From Deltaproteobacteria bacterium (GTDB lineage: Bacteria > Desulfobacterota > Binatia > UBA12015), in the NCBI GenBank assembly GCA_016874795.1, contig VGTG01000048.1, positions 1 through 36,009 on the forward strand: DNA of 36,009 nucleotides. The letters are read 5' to 3'. The translations under genes and the position numbers were made by a program. Of the stretch, positions 16,867-25,167 are shown piece by piece. The notes beneath the pieces are model-generated. The model did not search any database. It worked only from the letters and a program-made list of their open reading frames with translations, and was not told the origin of the DNA. How positions within the stretch are numbered: the stretch's first letter is position 1; each line of letters starts with the position of its first letter.

Positions 16867-18396
16867 GTAGCCGAGCGCCTTCAGACGCGCGCGATCCTCG
16901 GCCGCGATCGAAGGCAAAGGCGAAGCGCCCGCGCTCGCGCCCGTCGCGTCTGCGGCCGCTTCCTGCACGCGCGGCGGCGGCTCCGGCCGCGCCGCGAGCG
17001 GCGTGAGCTTCTCGACCACGTCGGGACGACTCGAAGCGAGGTCGTGCTTCTCGTCCGGATCCGCGCGCACGTCGTAGAGCTCGGTCTTCCCGTCCGATCC
17101 CTGGATCAGCTTCAAGCCGTCCTTCTCGACCGCGACGAGCGCTCGATCGAACTCCGCGAGCTTCGGCGAGCCGTGGCGGCGGAGCTGATCGAGGTGGACC
17201 TCGTGCGGCACGGTGTACTCGGTGAGCGCGCGCTCGCGGCGCTCCGACGCTGCCGCGCGGAGCGACGCTTCGACGGGCGCCGGAGCACTCTCCCCCGTCA
17301 GCTCCAGGAGCAGGCGGAAGAGCTCTGCCGTGGAGATCGTCTCCGCGACGCGCGCGGGCGGGATCGCCTTCGGGAAGACGACGATCAGCGGCACGTGCGA
17401 GATCGCGCCGTGCACGTTGAACTGGTGGCCCATGCGGCCGTGCTCGCCGAGGGACTCGCCGTGGTCCGACGTGATGACGACGATCGTGTTCTCGAGGACG
17501 CCGCGCCGCTCGAGGTCCTCGAGGAGACCGCCGACGGCAGCGTCCCAGTCATAGAGGGACGCGTCGTAGAGCGCGACGAGCGCTTCGAGGTCCTCGGGCT
17601 CCCAGCGGTACGCTCCGGCCATCCACGCCATGTTCGCGCTCTGCAGCACCCTCCGGGAGCGCGCGTCGAGCTTCGGTCCCATCACGCGCTCACGCGCTTC
17701 CCGTGACGGCAGCCAGATCGTGTGCGCCTCCATGTAGTTGATGAAGGCGAGGAACGGTCTGCCGGGCTTCCGCTGCTCGAGCCACGAGACGAGCGCCTGA
17801 TGCGCGGTCTCGCCGGCGACCTGATAGGCCCAGAGCGCCTCTCGATCGATCTTGCCCTTCGCCGTCGCGGCGTTGACGTCGTCCTCGACGATGCGAGAGC
17901 GGATCGTCTCGGCGATGCGCTCCCGCCAGCGCGGATCCCAGGCATGCTCGACGACGGCGAAGCCCTGCGTGAGCCCGGTGCGCTCCGTCAGGAATGGATT
18001 CGCCGCGAACGCGAAGGTGTCGTAGCCTGCGGCGGAGAACACCTCGGCGATCGTCGTCTCCTCTTCGGCGAGCCGGCTCGCGGGCCGGTCGACGCCGTGC
18101 GCGCTCACGTCGCGACCGGTGAAGAGGCTCGCGTGCGCCGGCAGAGTCCAGGCCCCGGGCGAGATCGCGCGGTCGTACACACGGCCGCGCGCGCCGAACG
18201 CGTCGATCCGCGGGGTCGTCGTGCGCTCGTAGCCGTAGGTGCTCATGTGGTCGGCACGCACGGTGTCGCCGAGCAGGATCAGGACGTTCGGCGGAGCTTC
18301 CGCTTCGGGCACGAGCGCGCCGCCTCGGTCGCACGCGAGAACGAGGAGAGCGCACCACAGCGCGCCGCGCGCGGGGCGCAGGAACCTGCGAAGCAT
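16855..18396 (-). CDS. Sulfatase-fold lipoprotein (alkaline phosphatase superfamily)
   Basis: A 513-residue secreted protein. The N-terminus (RGALWCALLVLACDRG) has a lipobox, so it is probably anchored in a membrane as a lipoprotein. The metal site is intact: VLILLGDTVRADHMSTYGYE, then the nucleophile region ISPGAWTLPAHASLFTGRD, and VVITSDHGESLGEHGRMGHQ. The C-X-P-X-R formylglycine motif is missing; T-L-P-A-H takes its place, so the nucleophile would be Thr as in LtaS-type enzymes. It is therefore better seen as a phospho- or phosphoglycerol-type hydrolase/transferase than a sulfatase. The Pro/Ala-rich tail before KALGYVDP is low complexity. The last codons are part of the 12-bp tandem repeat. 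Confidence 0.85.
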   Translation of the reverse strand: MLRRFLRPARGALWCALLVLACDRGGALVPEAEAPPNVLILLGDTVRADHMSTYGYERTTTPRIDAFGARGRVYDRAISPGAWTLPAHASLFTGRDVSAHGVDRPASRLAEEETTIAEVFSAAGYDTFAFAANPFLTERTGLTQGFAVVEHAWDPRWRERIAETIRSRIVEDDVNAATAKGKIDREALWAYQVAGETAHQALVSWLEQRKPGRPFLAFINYMEAHTIWLPSREARERVMGPKLDARSRRVLQSANMAWMAGAYRWEPEDLEALVALYDASLYDWDAAVGGLLEDLERRGVLENTIVVITSDHGESLGEHGRMGHQFNVHGAISHVPLIVVFPKAIPPARVAETISTAELFRLLLELTGESAPAPVEASLRAAASERRERALTEYTVPHEVHLDQLRRHGSPKLAEFDRALVAVEKDGLKLIQGSDGKTELYDVRADPDEKHDLASSRPDVVEKLTPLAARPEPPPRVQEAAADATGASAGASPLPSIAAEDRARLKALGYVDP

Positions 18397-18445
18397 CGAA
18401 GCGACGATCCTACTCCGGCCACGCCGCTCCGGCCACTGGGGTCAG

Positions 18446-18859
18446 GCGAAGCTCTCCGGGACAGAAGAGATTGCCGGCGGGCGGCGCTACTGCGTGATCG
18501 GTGGCGCGGCGCTCGCCGCTCACGGATACGCTCGATACACGGTCGACGTGGATCTTCTCACCATGGATGCGCGCGCGCTGAGCGACGAGCTCTGGCGCGG
18601 AGCCGCTCGCAACGTCGAGATTCGACTCGGGGATGCGACCGATCCGCTGGCGGGGCTGGTCCGTTGGCGCACCGATCCTCCGCACGATCTTCTCGTCGGT
18701 CGCGGATTCGCGATGTCGACCGCAATCGATTCCGCGGTTTTCGAGGCGACGCTGGGCGCCCCTGTCGCCAGCGGCCGCCACCTCGAGAGGTCGATCCGAA
18801 CCGGGTACCTCTGCGCCTACGAGCCCGATTCCGGGGATCCCGCCACGTGGAAATTCTGA
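18446..18859 (+). pseudogene. Decayed nucleotidyltransferase (AbiEii/MNT-like)
   Basis: The plus frame shows YCVIGGAALAAHGYARYTVD followed by VDLL, the GG...D-x-D signature of polymerase-beta-like nucleotidyltransferases. VEIRLGDATDPLAGLVRW and HDLLVGRGFAMSTAIDSAVF follow, as in uncharacterised members of that superfamily. There is no start codon with a plausible N-terminus, and after GAPVAS (about 18770) the expected 'edLvllKLyAGgpqD' segment is absent in every frame. I call it a remnant cut at both ends. A 10-bp direct repeat CTCCGGCCAC (18413-18422, 18427-18436) lies at its left boundary. Confidence 0.6.
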
Positions 18860-18905
18860 GCCGCTGCGAGGCTCGCCGGTCTCACGTGTGTGCTAGTCTC
18901 CCGGC

Positions 18906-19667
18906 TTGATCGAACGCATCCAGGAGCTCGAATCCGCGGCGTTCGACGCGTGGCCGGCCGACGAGGTCTTGACGCTCGGCGGCTGGCGCCTGCGCTTCAA
19001 TCACGGCGTCACGAATCGCGCGAACTCGGTCTGGACGATCGCGTGGGACGGAACTTTCCCGCTGGATCGCGTGCTCGACCGCGTCGAAACCATGTACGCG
19101 GAGCGCGGCTTGCCGGCGCAGCTCCAGATCACCGCGGCCGCACTTCCGGCGAGCCTCGACGACGCGCTCGCGCATCGTGGCTACGAGGCGCGTCTCGGCA
19201 CCGAGGTGTGGACGACGCCGCTCTCGCGGCTCGCCCCCGATGAAGCGCCGCGCGAGATCGAGGTGCGCTGCTCGACGGACCTCGACGAGGAATGGTTCGA
19301 TCTCTCCGGACGGCGCGGGCGGTTCCGGGGCGAGGAGATTCCGGTCTATCGCCGCATGATGGAACGCCTCGTCGGCCGCGCCGGCTTCGTAATCGCCCGG
19401 CGGGACGGCGTGCCCGCGGCAACGGGGCTCGTCGTCGCGAGCGTCGGGCGCGTCGGGGTGTTCGCGATGCGGACGCTCGAGGAGCACCGCCAGCAGGGCC
19501 TCGCGCGCGCCGTTCTCGCGGCGATCGGCTCCTTCGCCGCCGCGCGGGATGCTGCCGAGCTCTATCTCCAGGTCGAGACGGACAACGAGCCCGCGCTCGC
19601 GCTCTACGCGCAGTGCGGCTTCCGGCGCGAGTACGGGTATCACTACCGCCGCGCGCCGACGCGGTGA
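18906..19667 (+). CDS. GNAT-family N-acetyltransferase
   Basis: A 253-residue acetyl-CoA-dependent acyltransferase. The C-terminal half has the acetyl-CoA site: VFAMRTLEEHRQQGLARAVL (motif A with Q-x-x-G-x-A), ELYLQVETDNEPALALYAQC, then GFRREYGYHYR (motif B). The N-terminal half (AAFDAWPADEVLTLGGWRLR, then FNHGVTNRANSV) fits two-lobed GNAT proteins of unknown substrate. The start is TTG at 18906, because no ATG or GTG lies between the previous remnant and the conserved MIERIQELE start. Its stop codon's last base begins a 12-bp repeat. Confidence 0.85.
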   Translation: MIERIQELESAAFDAWPADEVLTLGGWRLRFNHGVTNRANSVWTIAWDGTFPLDRVLDRVETMYAERGLPAQLQITAAALPASLDDALAHRGYEARLGTEVWTTPLSRLAPDEAPREIEVRCSTDLDEEWFDLSGRRGRFRGEEIPVYRRMMERLVGRAGFVIARRDGVPAATGLVVASVGRVGVFAMRTLEEHRQQGLARAVLAAIGSFAAARDAAELYLQVETDNEPALALYAQCGFRREYGYHYRRAPTR

Positions 19668-19701
19668 TTCCGGTCCACATTCCGGTCCACATCCGGTCTG
19701 G
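19667..19701. repeat. 12-bp tandem repeat right after the GNAT stop
   Basis: ATTCCGGTCCAC occurs at 19667-19678 and 19679-19690, followed by a degenerate third copy (ATCCGGTCTGG). The first base of the array is the final A of the GNAT stop codon, the same placement as the array at the sulfatase stop. Confidence 0.85.
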
Positions 19702-20014
19702 ACTTACGGCGCATGCGAATGCGATGACCGGGACCGGCAATGCGACGGCGCGGTGGATTCGGAACGGCGGCATCGACACGCTGCGCCTCGGGGCCGGTTC
19801 CGGCCGGGCTGTCGAGTGTGCTCGTCACGGGCGAGGGAGCGGCGTTGACCGATCGTCCCGACGGGTTACCGGCGCCGCCCCTGCCGACGCCGCTTCGCGT
19901 GCAGCTCCGGAACGACGTCGGGACGTGCTGTAAGGCGCGGTTCGGTTCGGTGCGCCGCGGAAGAACAAGCCGGGGGTGTTCGAGGCGAAGTCGGCGTAGA
20001 GCGGGCTGCCGCGC
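19702..20014. other. Gap without a convincing gene
   Basis: No start-to-stop frame here looks like protein over any length. A short minus-strand stretch near 19945-20010 (LYADFASNTPGLFFRG) is protein-like but has no start or continuation; it may be a gene scrap. I see no terminator hairpin or tRNA. Confidence 0.5.
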
Positions 20015-20062
20015 GTGGCCGAGGGGATGGCCGAGGGAGTGACCGAGGGGATGAACGAGCGC
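20015..20062 (+). repeat. 12-bp repeats carrying start codons
   Basis: GTGGCCGAGGGG, ATGGCCGAGGGA, GTGACCGAGGGG and a degraded ATGAACGAGCGC lie in tandem. Every unit begins with a start codon in the same frame, and the first three end in a Shine-Dalgarno-like GAGGGG/A. The glycosidase therefore has four possible starts (20015, 20027, 20039, 20051), each giving an MAEG-type repeat in the protein. Confidence 0.85.
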
Positions 20063-21097
20063 TGGAGCGAGGAGCGAGCCTGGGCGTGGCATGCGGCGCA
20101 GCCGTGGCGCTTCGGCTGCAACTTCATCCCGAGCAACGCGATCAACCAGCTCGAGATGTGGCAGGCGGAGACGTTCGACCCGGAGACGATCGACCGCGAG
20201 CTCGGCTGGGCCGCTGCGATCGGCATGAACGCGGTGCGCGTCTACCTGCACGATCTCCTCTGGCGCGGCGACGCGGCGGGGTTTCTCGCGCGCATCGACC
20301 GCTTCCTCGCGATCGCGGACCGGCACGGTATCGCGACGATGCTCGTCCTCTTCGACGGCGTGTGGGATCCGTTTCCACGCCTCGGCCCGCAGCGTGCGCC
20401 GCGACCGCGCGTGCACAACTCGGGGTGGGTGCAATCGCCGGGCGTCGAGATCCTCTCCGATCCCGCGCGGCACGGCGAGCTCGAGGCGTATGTGCGCGGT
20501 ATCGCGAAGCGCTTTCGGGACGACTCGCGCATCCTGGTGTGGGACGTGATGAACGAGCCCGACAACCCGAATCCGGTGAGCTACGCCGCACACGAGCCGA
20601 AGGAGAAGGCTTCTCTTGCCTTGACGTTGCTCCAGCGCGCGTACGGCTGGCTCCGCGTGGAGGGCGTGTCGCAGCCGTTGACGTCAGCGGTATGGCAGGG
20701 GGACTGGAGAGACCCGGCGAAGCTCGGGCCGCTCGATCGGTTTCTCCTCGGCGCCTCGGACGTCGCGAGCTTCCACTGCTACCTCTCGGCGCCGCAACTG
20801 CGCCGCCGCATCGAAGCGCTCGCGCCGTATGGGCGACCGCTCGTGTGCTCGGAGTTCCTCGCGCGCTCGCTCGGGAGCACGTTCGCGGAGTGCTTGCCCG
20901 TGTTCGCGGAGACGGGGATCGGCGCGTTCTGCTGGGGGCTCGTCGCGGGGAAGACGCAGACGATCTACTCGTGGGACTCGTGGGTGCGAAGGTACGAGGA
21001 CGAGCCAGAGGAGTGGTTCCACGACGTGCTGCGGCCGGACGGCACGGCGTACCGGCGGGAGGAGGTGGAGGTGATACGGGCGAATCGCGGGGGTTGA
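20015..21097 (+). CDS. GH5-like (clan A) glycoside hydrolase
   Basis: A TIM-barrel glycosidase of 348-360 residues, depending on which repeat unit supplies the start. Diagnostic segments are WRFGCNFIPSNAIN, MNAVRVYLHDLLW, ATMLVLFDGVWDPFPRLGPQ, the acid/base Glu in LVWDVMNEPDNPNP, FHCYLSAP, and the nucleophile Glu in PLVCSEFLARS. AFCWGLVAGKTQTIYSW follows. This matches clan A retaining glycosidases near families 5 and 2, often annotated as 1,4-beta-xylanase or cellulase; the substrate is not readable. No signal peptide is visible, so it may act in the cytoplasm on oligosaccharides. I list the longest form; 20051 is the start if the repeats are not translated. Confidence 0.82.
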   Translation: MAEGMAEGVTEGMNERWSEERAWAWHAAQPWRFGCNFIPSNAINQLEMWQAETFDPETIDRELGWAAAIGMNAVRVYLHDLLWRGDAAGFLARIDRFLAIADRHGIATMLVLFDGVWDPFPRLGPQRAPRPRVHNSGWVQSPGVEILSDPARHGELEAYVRGIAKRFRDDSRILVWDVMNEPDNPNPVSYAAHEPKEKASLALTLLQRAYGWLRVEGVSQPLTSAVWQGDWRDPAKLGPLDRFLLGASDVASFHCYLSAPQLRRRIEALAPYGRPLVCSEFLARSLGSTFAECLPVFAETGIGAFCWGLVAGKTQTIYSWDSWVRRYEDEPEEWFHDVLRPDGTAYRREEVEVIRANRGG

Positions 21098-21151
21098 CGA
21101 CGCGCGCTAGTAAGACCGCGGCCCATTCGCGCTGGAGGAAGGTGAACTGGC

Positions 21152-22318
21152 TCATGCCGACGAGAGCTCCTCGCACAGGTCGACGAGCGGTACCCCTTCC
21201 ACGCCTTCGGCGAGGGGGAACCGTTCGGTGCCTCCATACACGACGAGGCGGCGATCCGGGCGCACCGTTTCGCAGGCGAGCTGGAAGCCGCGCTCGATCC
21301 TCGGCGCGAGGCCACGCTTGATCTCGATCGCCCACGGCTTGCGCCGGCCAGGGAGCTTCAGCAGCAGGTCGATCTCCGCTCCGACCGCCGTGCGAAAGAA
21401 GTGCGCGTCGGTGTCGGAAGGCGCTGCCGCGATGAGGGACTCGATCGCGAGGCCTTCCCAGCTCCCGCCCGACACCGGGTGCGAGAGCAGCGCCTCGCGG
21501 TCGCCGATGCCGAGCAGCGCGTGGACCAGTCCACTGTCGCGCACGTAGACCTTGGGCGACTTGACGAGTCTCTTGCGGACGTTGGCTTGCCAGGGCGTCA
21601 AGCGTCGCACGAGCAGCAGGTCCACGAGGAGGTCGAGGTAGGACGCAATCGTCTTTCCGTCGACCGCCAGCGCCCGCGCGAGCGCGGCGGCATTCAGGAG
21701 ACCGCCCTGCTGGTGCGCGAGCATCGTCCAGAGCCGGCGCAGCGTCTCCGCGGGGATGCGCGGCCCGAGCTGCGGGATGTCGCGCTCCAGGTACGTGCGG
21801 GTGAAGTCCGTGCGCCAGCGAAGACTCGCGGCGTCGGAGGCGGCGAGCAGGCTTTCGGGGAAGCCGCCGCGCAGCCAGAGCGCGTCGAGGCGCTTGCGAC
21901 CGACCTCGCCCGCGTCGAGCGGGCCGAGCTCCAGATGGCGGATGCGTCCCGCGAGCGACTCGCTGGATTGCTTGAGGAGATCGATCGACGCCGAGCCGAG
22001 GACGAGGAAACGGCCCTTCCCGCGCCCGCTGCGCCGGCCCTTGTCGATGAGCCCACGGAGGCTCCGGAAGAGTTGCGGGGTGCGCTGGATCTCATCGAGG
22101 ATGACGAGCTCGTCCTCGTGCTGGGAGAGATAGAGCTCCGGCTCGGAGAGCTTCGCGCGGTCGCTCTCGGATTCGAGATCGAGGTAGAGGGACGGGCGGG
22201 TCTTGGCGACCTCCAGGGCGAGCGTGGTCTTGCCAGCCTGCCGCGGGCCGAGCAGCGCTACGGCCGGGGCTTCGGCGAGGGCGGTGCCCAGGTCCGCGAG
22301 GAGGCGGCGGGGGATCAC
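21152..22318 (-). CDS. Second AAA-family ATPase with DUF4143 domain
   Basis: A 388-residue homologue of the protein at 7136-8287 but clearly divergent. Walker A is LLGPRQAGKTTLAL, Walker B is ELVILDEIQRTPQLF, and FLVLGSASIDLLKQSSESLA plays the sensor role. GGLLNAAALARALAVDGKTI, then ASYLDLL, is the winged-helix part. The DUF4143 core ends with AVGAEIDLLLKLPG and WAIEIKRG, keeping E-I-D and E-I-K. The start is GTG at 22318, three bases from an upstream palindrome. It lies convergent to the glycosidase gene. Two divergent family members with palindromes in one window suggest separate acquisitions rather than duplication. Confidence 0.88.
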   Translation of the reverse strand: MIPRRLLADLGTALAEAPAVALLGPRQAGKTTLALEVAKTRPSLYLDLESESDRAKLSEPELYLSQHEDELVILDEIQRTPQLFRSLRGLIDKGRRSGRGKGRFLVLGSASIDLLKQSSESLAGRIRHLELGPLDAGEVGRKRLDALWLRGGFPESLLAASDAASLRWRTDFTRTYLERDIPQLGPRIPAETLRRLWTMLAHQQGGLLNAAALARALAVDGKTIASYLDLLVDLLLVRRLTPWQANVRKRLVKSPKVYVRDSGLVHALLGIGDREALLSHPVSGGSWEGLAIESLIAAAPSDTDAHFFRTAVGAEIDLLLKLPGRRKPWAIEIKRGLAPRIERGFQLACETVRPDRRLVVYGGTERFPLAEGVEGVPLVDLCEELSSA

Positions 22319-22321
22319 GTG

Positions 22322-22352
22322 TGCAATTATGGATCTTTGCTCCAGAACTGCA
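22322..22352. promoter_or_regulatory. Imperfect palindrome before the second DUF4143 gene
   Basis: TGCAATTATGGA (22322-22333) pairs with TCCAGAACTGCA (22341-22352) at 10 of 12 positions, with a 7-nt spacer. It begins 3 bp upstream of the GTG start. Arm length, 7-nt spacer and position match the palindrome at 7107-7135, while the base sequence differs. It is likely an operator or start-site hairpin. Confidence 0.6.
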
Positions 22353-22355
22353 AGA

Positions 22356-22511
22356 ATGCTGCGCCCAGCCCAGGTTGTCCGTGGATCGGTGTGGACCGCC
22401 GCTTCCGCATTGGACGCCGGACACGAAAGCCTCGACTGGACGGCGCTCGGCGAAGCGCTTCCGCTCGAAGTCGAGCGGCTCGTTCTCGGCGAGGGCGACG
22501 AGGCAGGGTGA
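22356..22511 (+). pseudogene. Short possible gene fragment
   Basis: In the 240-bp gap before the next gene, the plus frame from ATG 22356 gives 51 residues, ending HESLDWTALGEALPLEVERL. It is protein-like, but the ATG overlaps the palindrome region and no family is recognised. It could be the C-terminal scrap of a lost gene. Confidence 0.25.
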
Positions 22512-22558
22512 TGCAGAGGAGTTTTTAGGGATGCCGTTAGACGGAACGATCGCGCTCG

Positions 22559-23905
22559 CTATCGATTGTGGCAGTAGGCGCAGTTCCCCGCGCCGCCGAG
22601 ATCGGTGAAGGCCGGGTCGTTGGCGGGATCGTCGTCCTGATAGAGCGCCGCGCGTGCGGGGGCCTCTTGGACGAGCTGGCGCGCGCGCTCGAGGAACTCG
22701 GGCTTCCAGCCGCTCGACTCACCGAAACCGACGGCGGTCTCATACGCAGAGACGGCGTCCTCCACACGGCCGGCCTTGGTGTAGAGATCGCCGAACAGGA
22801 CGAACGTCCCCTCGAGGTTGTGCGGCGCGAGGCCCTCGTTGAAGCAGATCTCGGGCTGCATGAAACACTCTTCGAACAGGGTCGGGAAGACGTCGTCGAG
22901 CAGATGGAGGATCGTCGCATAGTCGGGGCTCGTGGGCGCCGCGATCGGAGCGAAGCCGAACGGGATGAAGCCGTTGAAGAGGGCATCCACTTCGGCGGCA
23001 TCCTCCATCATGCGGCGGCCGCGCTCGGTCGTCCGGCTCTCGCCGAACGCGACGCCCTTCTTGTAGATCGCCGCGCCGGCGAAGCCCGGCACTCGGCTGT
23101 CGTCGGCAAGCCCACCCAAGCGGAGCGGCAGCGCTCGCTCCATCGCAGAGGTACTGGCGAGGATCTCGCGCTTGCCCGCAAGAGATACCCGGCGCTGGTC
23201 GGGCTCCATGCGCTCGAATCGGTAGAGACGCATCATGCCGGTCAAGAAGTGGGCGCGGCCGTCGTAGGGGTTCCGCGACGTGGCGCGCGCGAGCGCAGTG
23301 AGCGCGCCGTCGCTGTCCGCGACGTCGCCGAGCATCGTGTCCCAGAACGCCGCTTCCGCCGCGGCAGACGCGCGGCTCGCACGCGGGCTCACGACGGCGG
23401 CGGCGCCGTTTCGCGAGAACGTGTGAAAGCGAACGAAGAACTGCTGATCGTCGACCGAGAAGCGGACGTGGGCGAATCCAATCGGGCCCGTTACCGGCGT
23501 ATGCCCGGGAGCCGCTGCTTCGATCTGCAGACCGTCCGGCCCGAAGCGGACGGTGCGGATGCCCGCGACGGCGCCGCTCGAGTCGCGATAGACGAAGCCG
23601 CGAGCGGTCTTCGTCCAGCTCTCGCACGGCAGCGCCGCCTCGGCGTCGCCGACGAAGCGGCTGTCGCGGTAGGACGAGATCCGCACCCGCGACACGGCCG
23701 GGCAGCGCGGATCGCGCGGCGCCTGCAGCGCGCGATCCGCCCCGACCCGGATCCGGGCGTATCCCTCCGGACCCGAGACGAACGTCGCCTCCTTGTCGAC
23801 CTCGAGGAGCGCAAAGCAGCTCGCAACCGACGGGACGGACAGGAAGAGAGCGACGAGAAACGCAGTCAGGGGAGCGTGCACGGACGTCCCGCCTAACACG
23901 GCCAC
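22559..23905 (-). CDS. Secreted protein with C-terminal CXXCH motif
   Basis: A 448-residue protein I do not recognise. The N-terminus (HAPLTAFLVALFLSVPSVAS) is a signal peptide; GTG at 23881 is a good alternative to ATG 23905 because it puts the hydrophobic core nearer the start. The middle is helical and rich in Arg/Ala, with TPR-like segments (GTFVLFGDLYTKAGRVEDAV, SAYETAV). The last eight residues are NCAYCHNR, a c-type heme attachment motif (C-A-Y-C-H), directly before the stop. A periplasmic heme protein is possible, but one CXXCH at the very end is an odd place for a cytochrome domain. It lies 15 bp downstream of the CoA-transferase stop on the same strand. Confidence 0.75.
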   Translation of the reverse strand: MAVLGGTSVHAPLTAFLVALFLSVPSVASCFALLEVDKEATFVSGPEGYARIRVGADRALQAPRDPRCPAVSRVRISSYRDSRFVGDAEAALPCESWTKTARGFVYRDSSGAVAGIRTVRFGPDGLQIEAAAPGHTPVTGPIGFAHVRFSVDDQQFFVRFHTFSRNGAAAVVSPRASRASAAAEAAFWDTMLGDVADSDGALTALARATSRNPYDGRAHFLTGMMRLYRFERMEPDQRRVSLAGKREILASTSAMERALPLRLGGLADDSRVPGFAGAAIYKKGVAFGESRTTERGRRMMEDAAEVDALFNGFIPFGFAPIAAPTSPDYATILHLLDDVFPTLFEECFMQPEICFNEGLAPHNLEGTFVLFGDLYTKAGRVEDAVSAYETAVGFGESSGWKPEFLERARQLVQEAPARAALYQDDDPANDPAFTDLGGAGNCAYCHNR

Positions 23906-23920
23906 CCGATGCGTGCGAGA

Positions 23921-25135
23921 TCACTTCTTTCCGATCATGCCGGAGGCAGCGAGAGCTTCGATCTCGTCCGCGGAGAGGCCGAGCCAGCCGCCGTACACCG
24001 AAGCGTTGTCGGCGCCGAGCGCGCGACCGAGGTGACGCACGCGACCGGCGTCTCGCGAGCGACGCGGCAGCGGCGCTGCCAGCAGCATCGCACCTGCCTC
24101 GGTATCCTCCATCTCGACCAGGCTGCCACGCGCACGGAAGTGCGGGTTCCGCGACACGCGCAAGGGGCCCTCGATCGCGGCGACGGAGACGCGCTCGCGC
24201 TGGAAGGCCTCGACGACTTCCGCGCAAGGGCGCGCGGCGATCCACTCCGCGACGAGCCGGTCGAGCGCTTCCGCGTTCTCGACGCGAGCGCGGCTCGTCG
24301 CGAAGCGCGGATCCGAGGCGAGCTCCGGACGCCCGATCACCGCGAGCGTGCGGTGCGCGAGGTCGTCGGTGCCGGCCGTGAGCGCGACCCACTCGCCGTC
24401 CTCCGTCGCATACGCGTTCCGCGGCGCCATCGTCGGGAAGCGGTTGCCGTGACGGCCGGGATCGACTCCCGTCCGCGCCGCCTGCGTGATGCGCGCGCCG
24501 AGGAGTGCCAGGACCGGCTCGTACATCGCGACGTCGAAGAGCTCCCCCTCGCCGCCGGTCTCGCGCGAGCCGCGCGAGCTGCTCGCGTCGCGCGCGTACA
24601 ATCCGAGGAGCGCCGCGATGACCCCCTGCAGGACCCCGAGCACGTCGCCGAGCCCGACGGGGGAGAGTCCCGGAGGACCATCCTCCTCGCCGGTCAGCGC
24701 GGCGAGACCCGCGGCCGCTTCCGCGAGCGTGCCCGAGCCGACGCGCTCCGCCCACGGCCCCTCGATCCCCCAAGCCGTCAAGTTGACGGCGACGAGGCGC
24801 GGATGTCGCTCGCGCAGCGAGGCCGCGTCGATCCCGAAGCGAACCAGTCGGTCCAGCGAGTGCGCGCTGACGAGCACGTCCGCACGGCCGAGCAAGCGAT
24901 GCAGCACGTCGAGCCCCGCCGGGTCCGTCAGATCGAGCGTCACGCACTCCTTGTTGCGATTGACGAGCTTCCACTGCAGCGCGACGCCGTCCTCCGTGAC
25001 GAGCCGGCGCAAGGGATCGCCGCGCGGCGGCTCGACCTTGATCACGCGCGCGCCGAAGTCGCCGAAGAACGCCGCTATCTGCGGAGCCGCGGCGAGCGTG
25101 GCGACGTCGACGACCGTGAGCCGCGAGAACGGCAT
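23921..25135 (-). CDS. Family III (CaiB/BaiF-type) CoA-transferase
   Basis: A 404-residue enzyme moving CoA between carboxylic acids. The N-terminus SRLTVVDVATLAAAPQIAAF, then FGDFGARVIKVEPPRGDPLR, is the family signature; NRNKECVTLDLTDPAGLDVL follows, and LSPVGLGDVLGVLQGV holds an Asp where the family's catalytic Asp lies. GELFDVAMYEPVLALLGARI and HGNRFPTMAPRNAYATEDGE are later conserved blocks. The acids used cannot be told from sequence. It sits 32 bp downstream of the YdjC-GNAT gene and may be the tail of that operon. Confidence 0.88.
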   Translation of the reverse strand: MPFSRLTVVDVATLAAAPQIAAFFGDFGARVIKVEPPRGDPLRRLVTEDGVALQWKLVNRNKECVTLDLTDPAGLDVLHRLLGRADVLVSAHSLDRLVRFGIDAASLRERHPRLVAVNLTAWGIEGPWAERVGSGTLAEAAAGLAALTGEEDGPPGLSPVGLGDVLGVLQGVIAALLGLYARDASSSRGSRETGGEGELFDVAMYEPVLALLGARITQAARTGVDPGRHGNRFPTMAPRNAYATEDGEWVALTAGTDDLAHRTLAVIGRPELASDPRFATSRARVENAEALDRLVAEWIAARPCAEVVEAFQRERVSVAAIEGPLRVSRNPHFRARGSLVEMEDTEAGAMLLAAPLPRRSRDAGRVRHLGRALGADNASVYGGWLGLSADEIEALAASGMIGKK

Positions 25136-25167
25136 CGCTCACCGGCTATCCGCGCCGGCGGATCGTT

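Noticed and set aside
10406-16870. A 2154-codon plus-strand open frame opposite the rhamnosidase and purL genes
   Set aside because: It is the antisense of two well-recognised genes, with Arg/Ala/Asp-rich composition and no domain. High GC removes stop codons from shadow frames throughout the window.
19825-20226. Minus-strand frame across the gap before the glycosidase
   Set aside because: Only a short stretch is protein-like, and the frame depends on the antisense of the glycosidase start.
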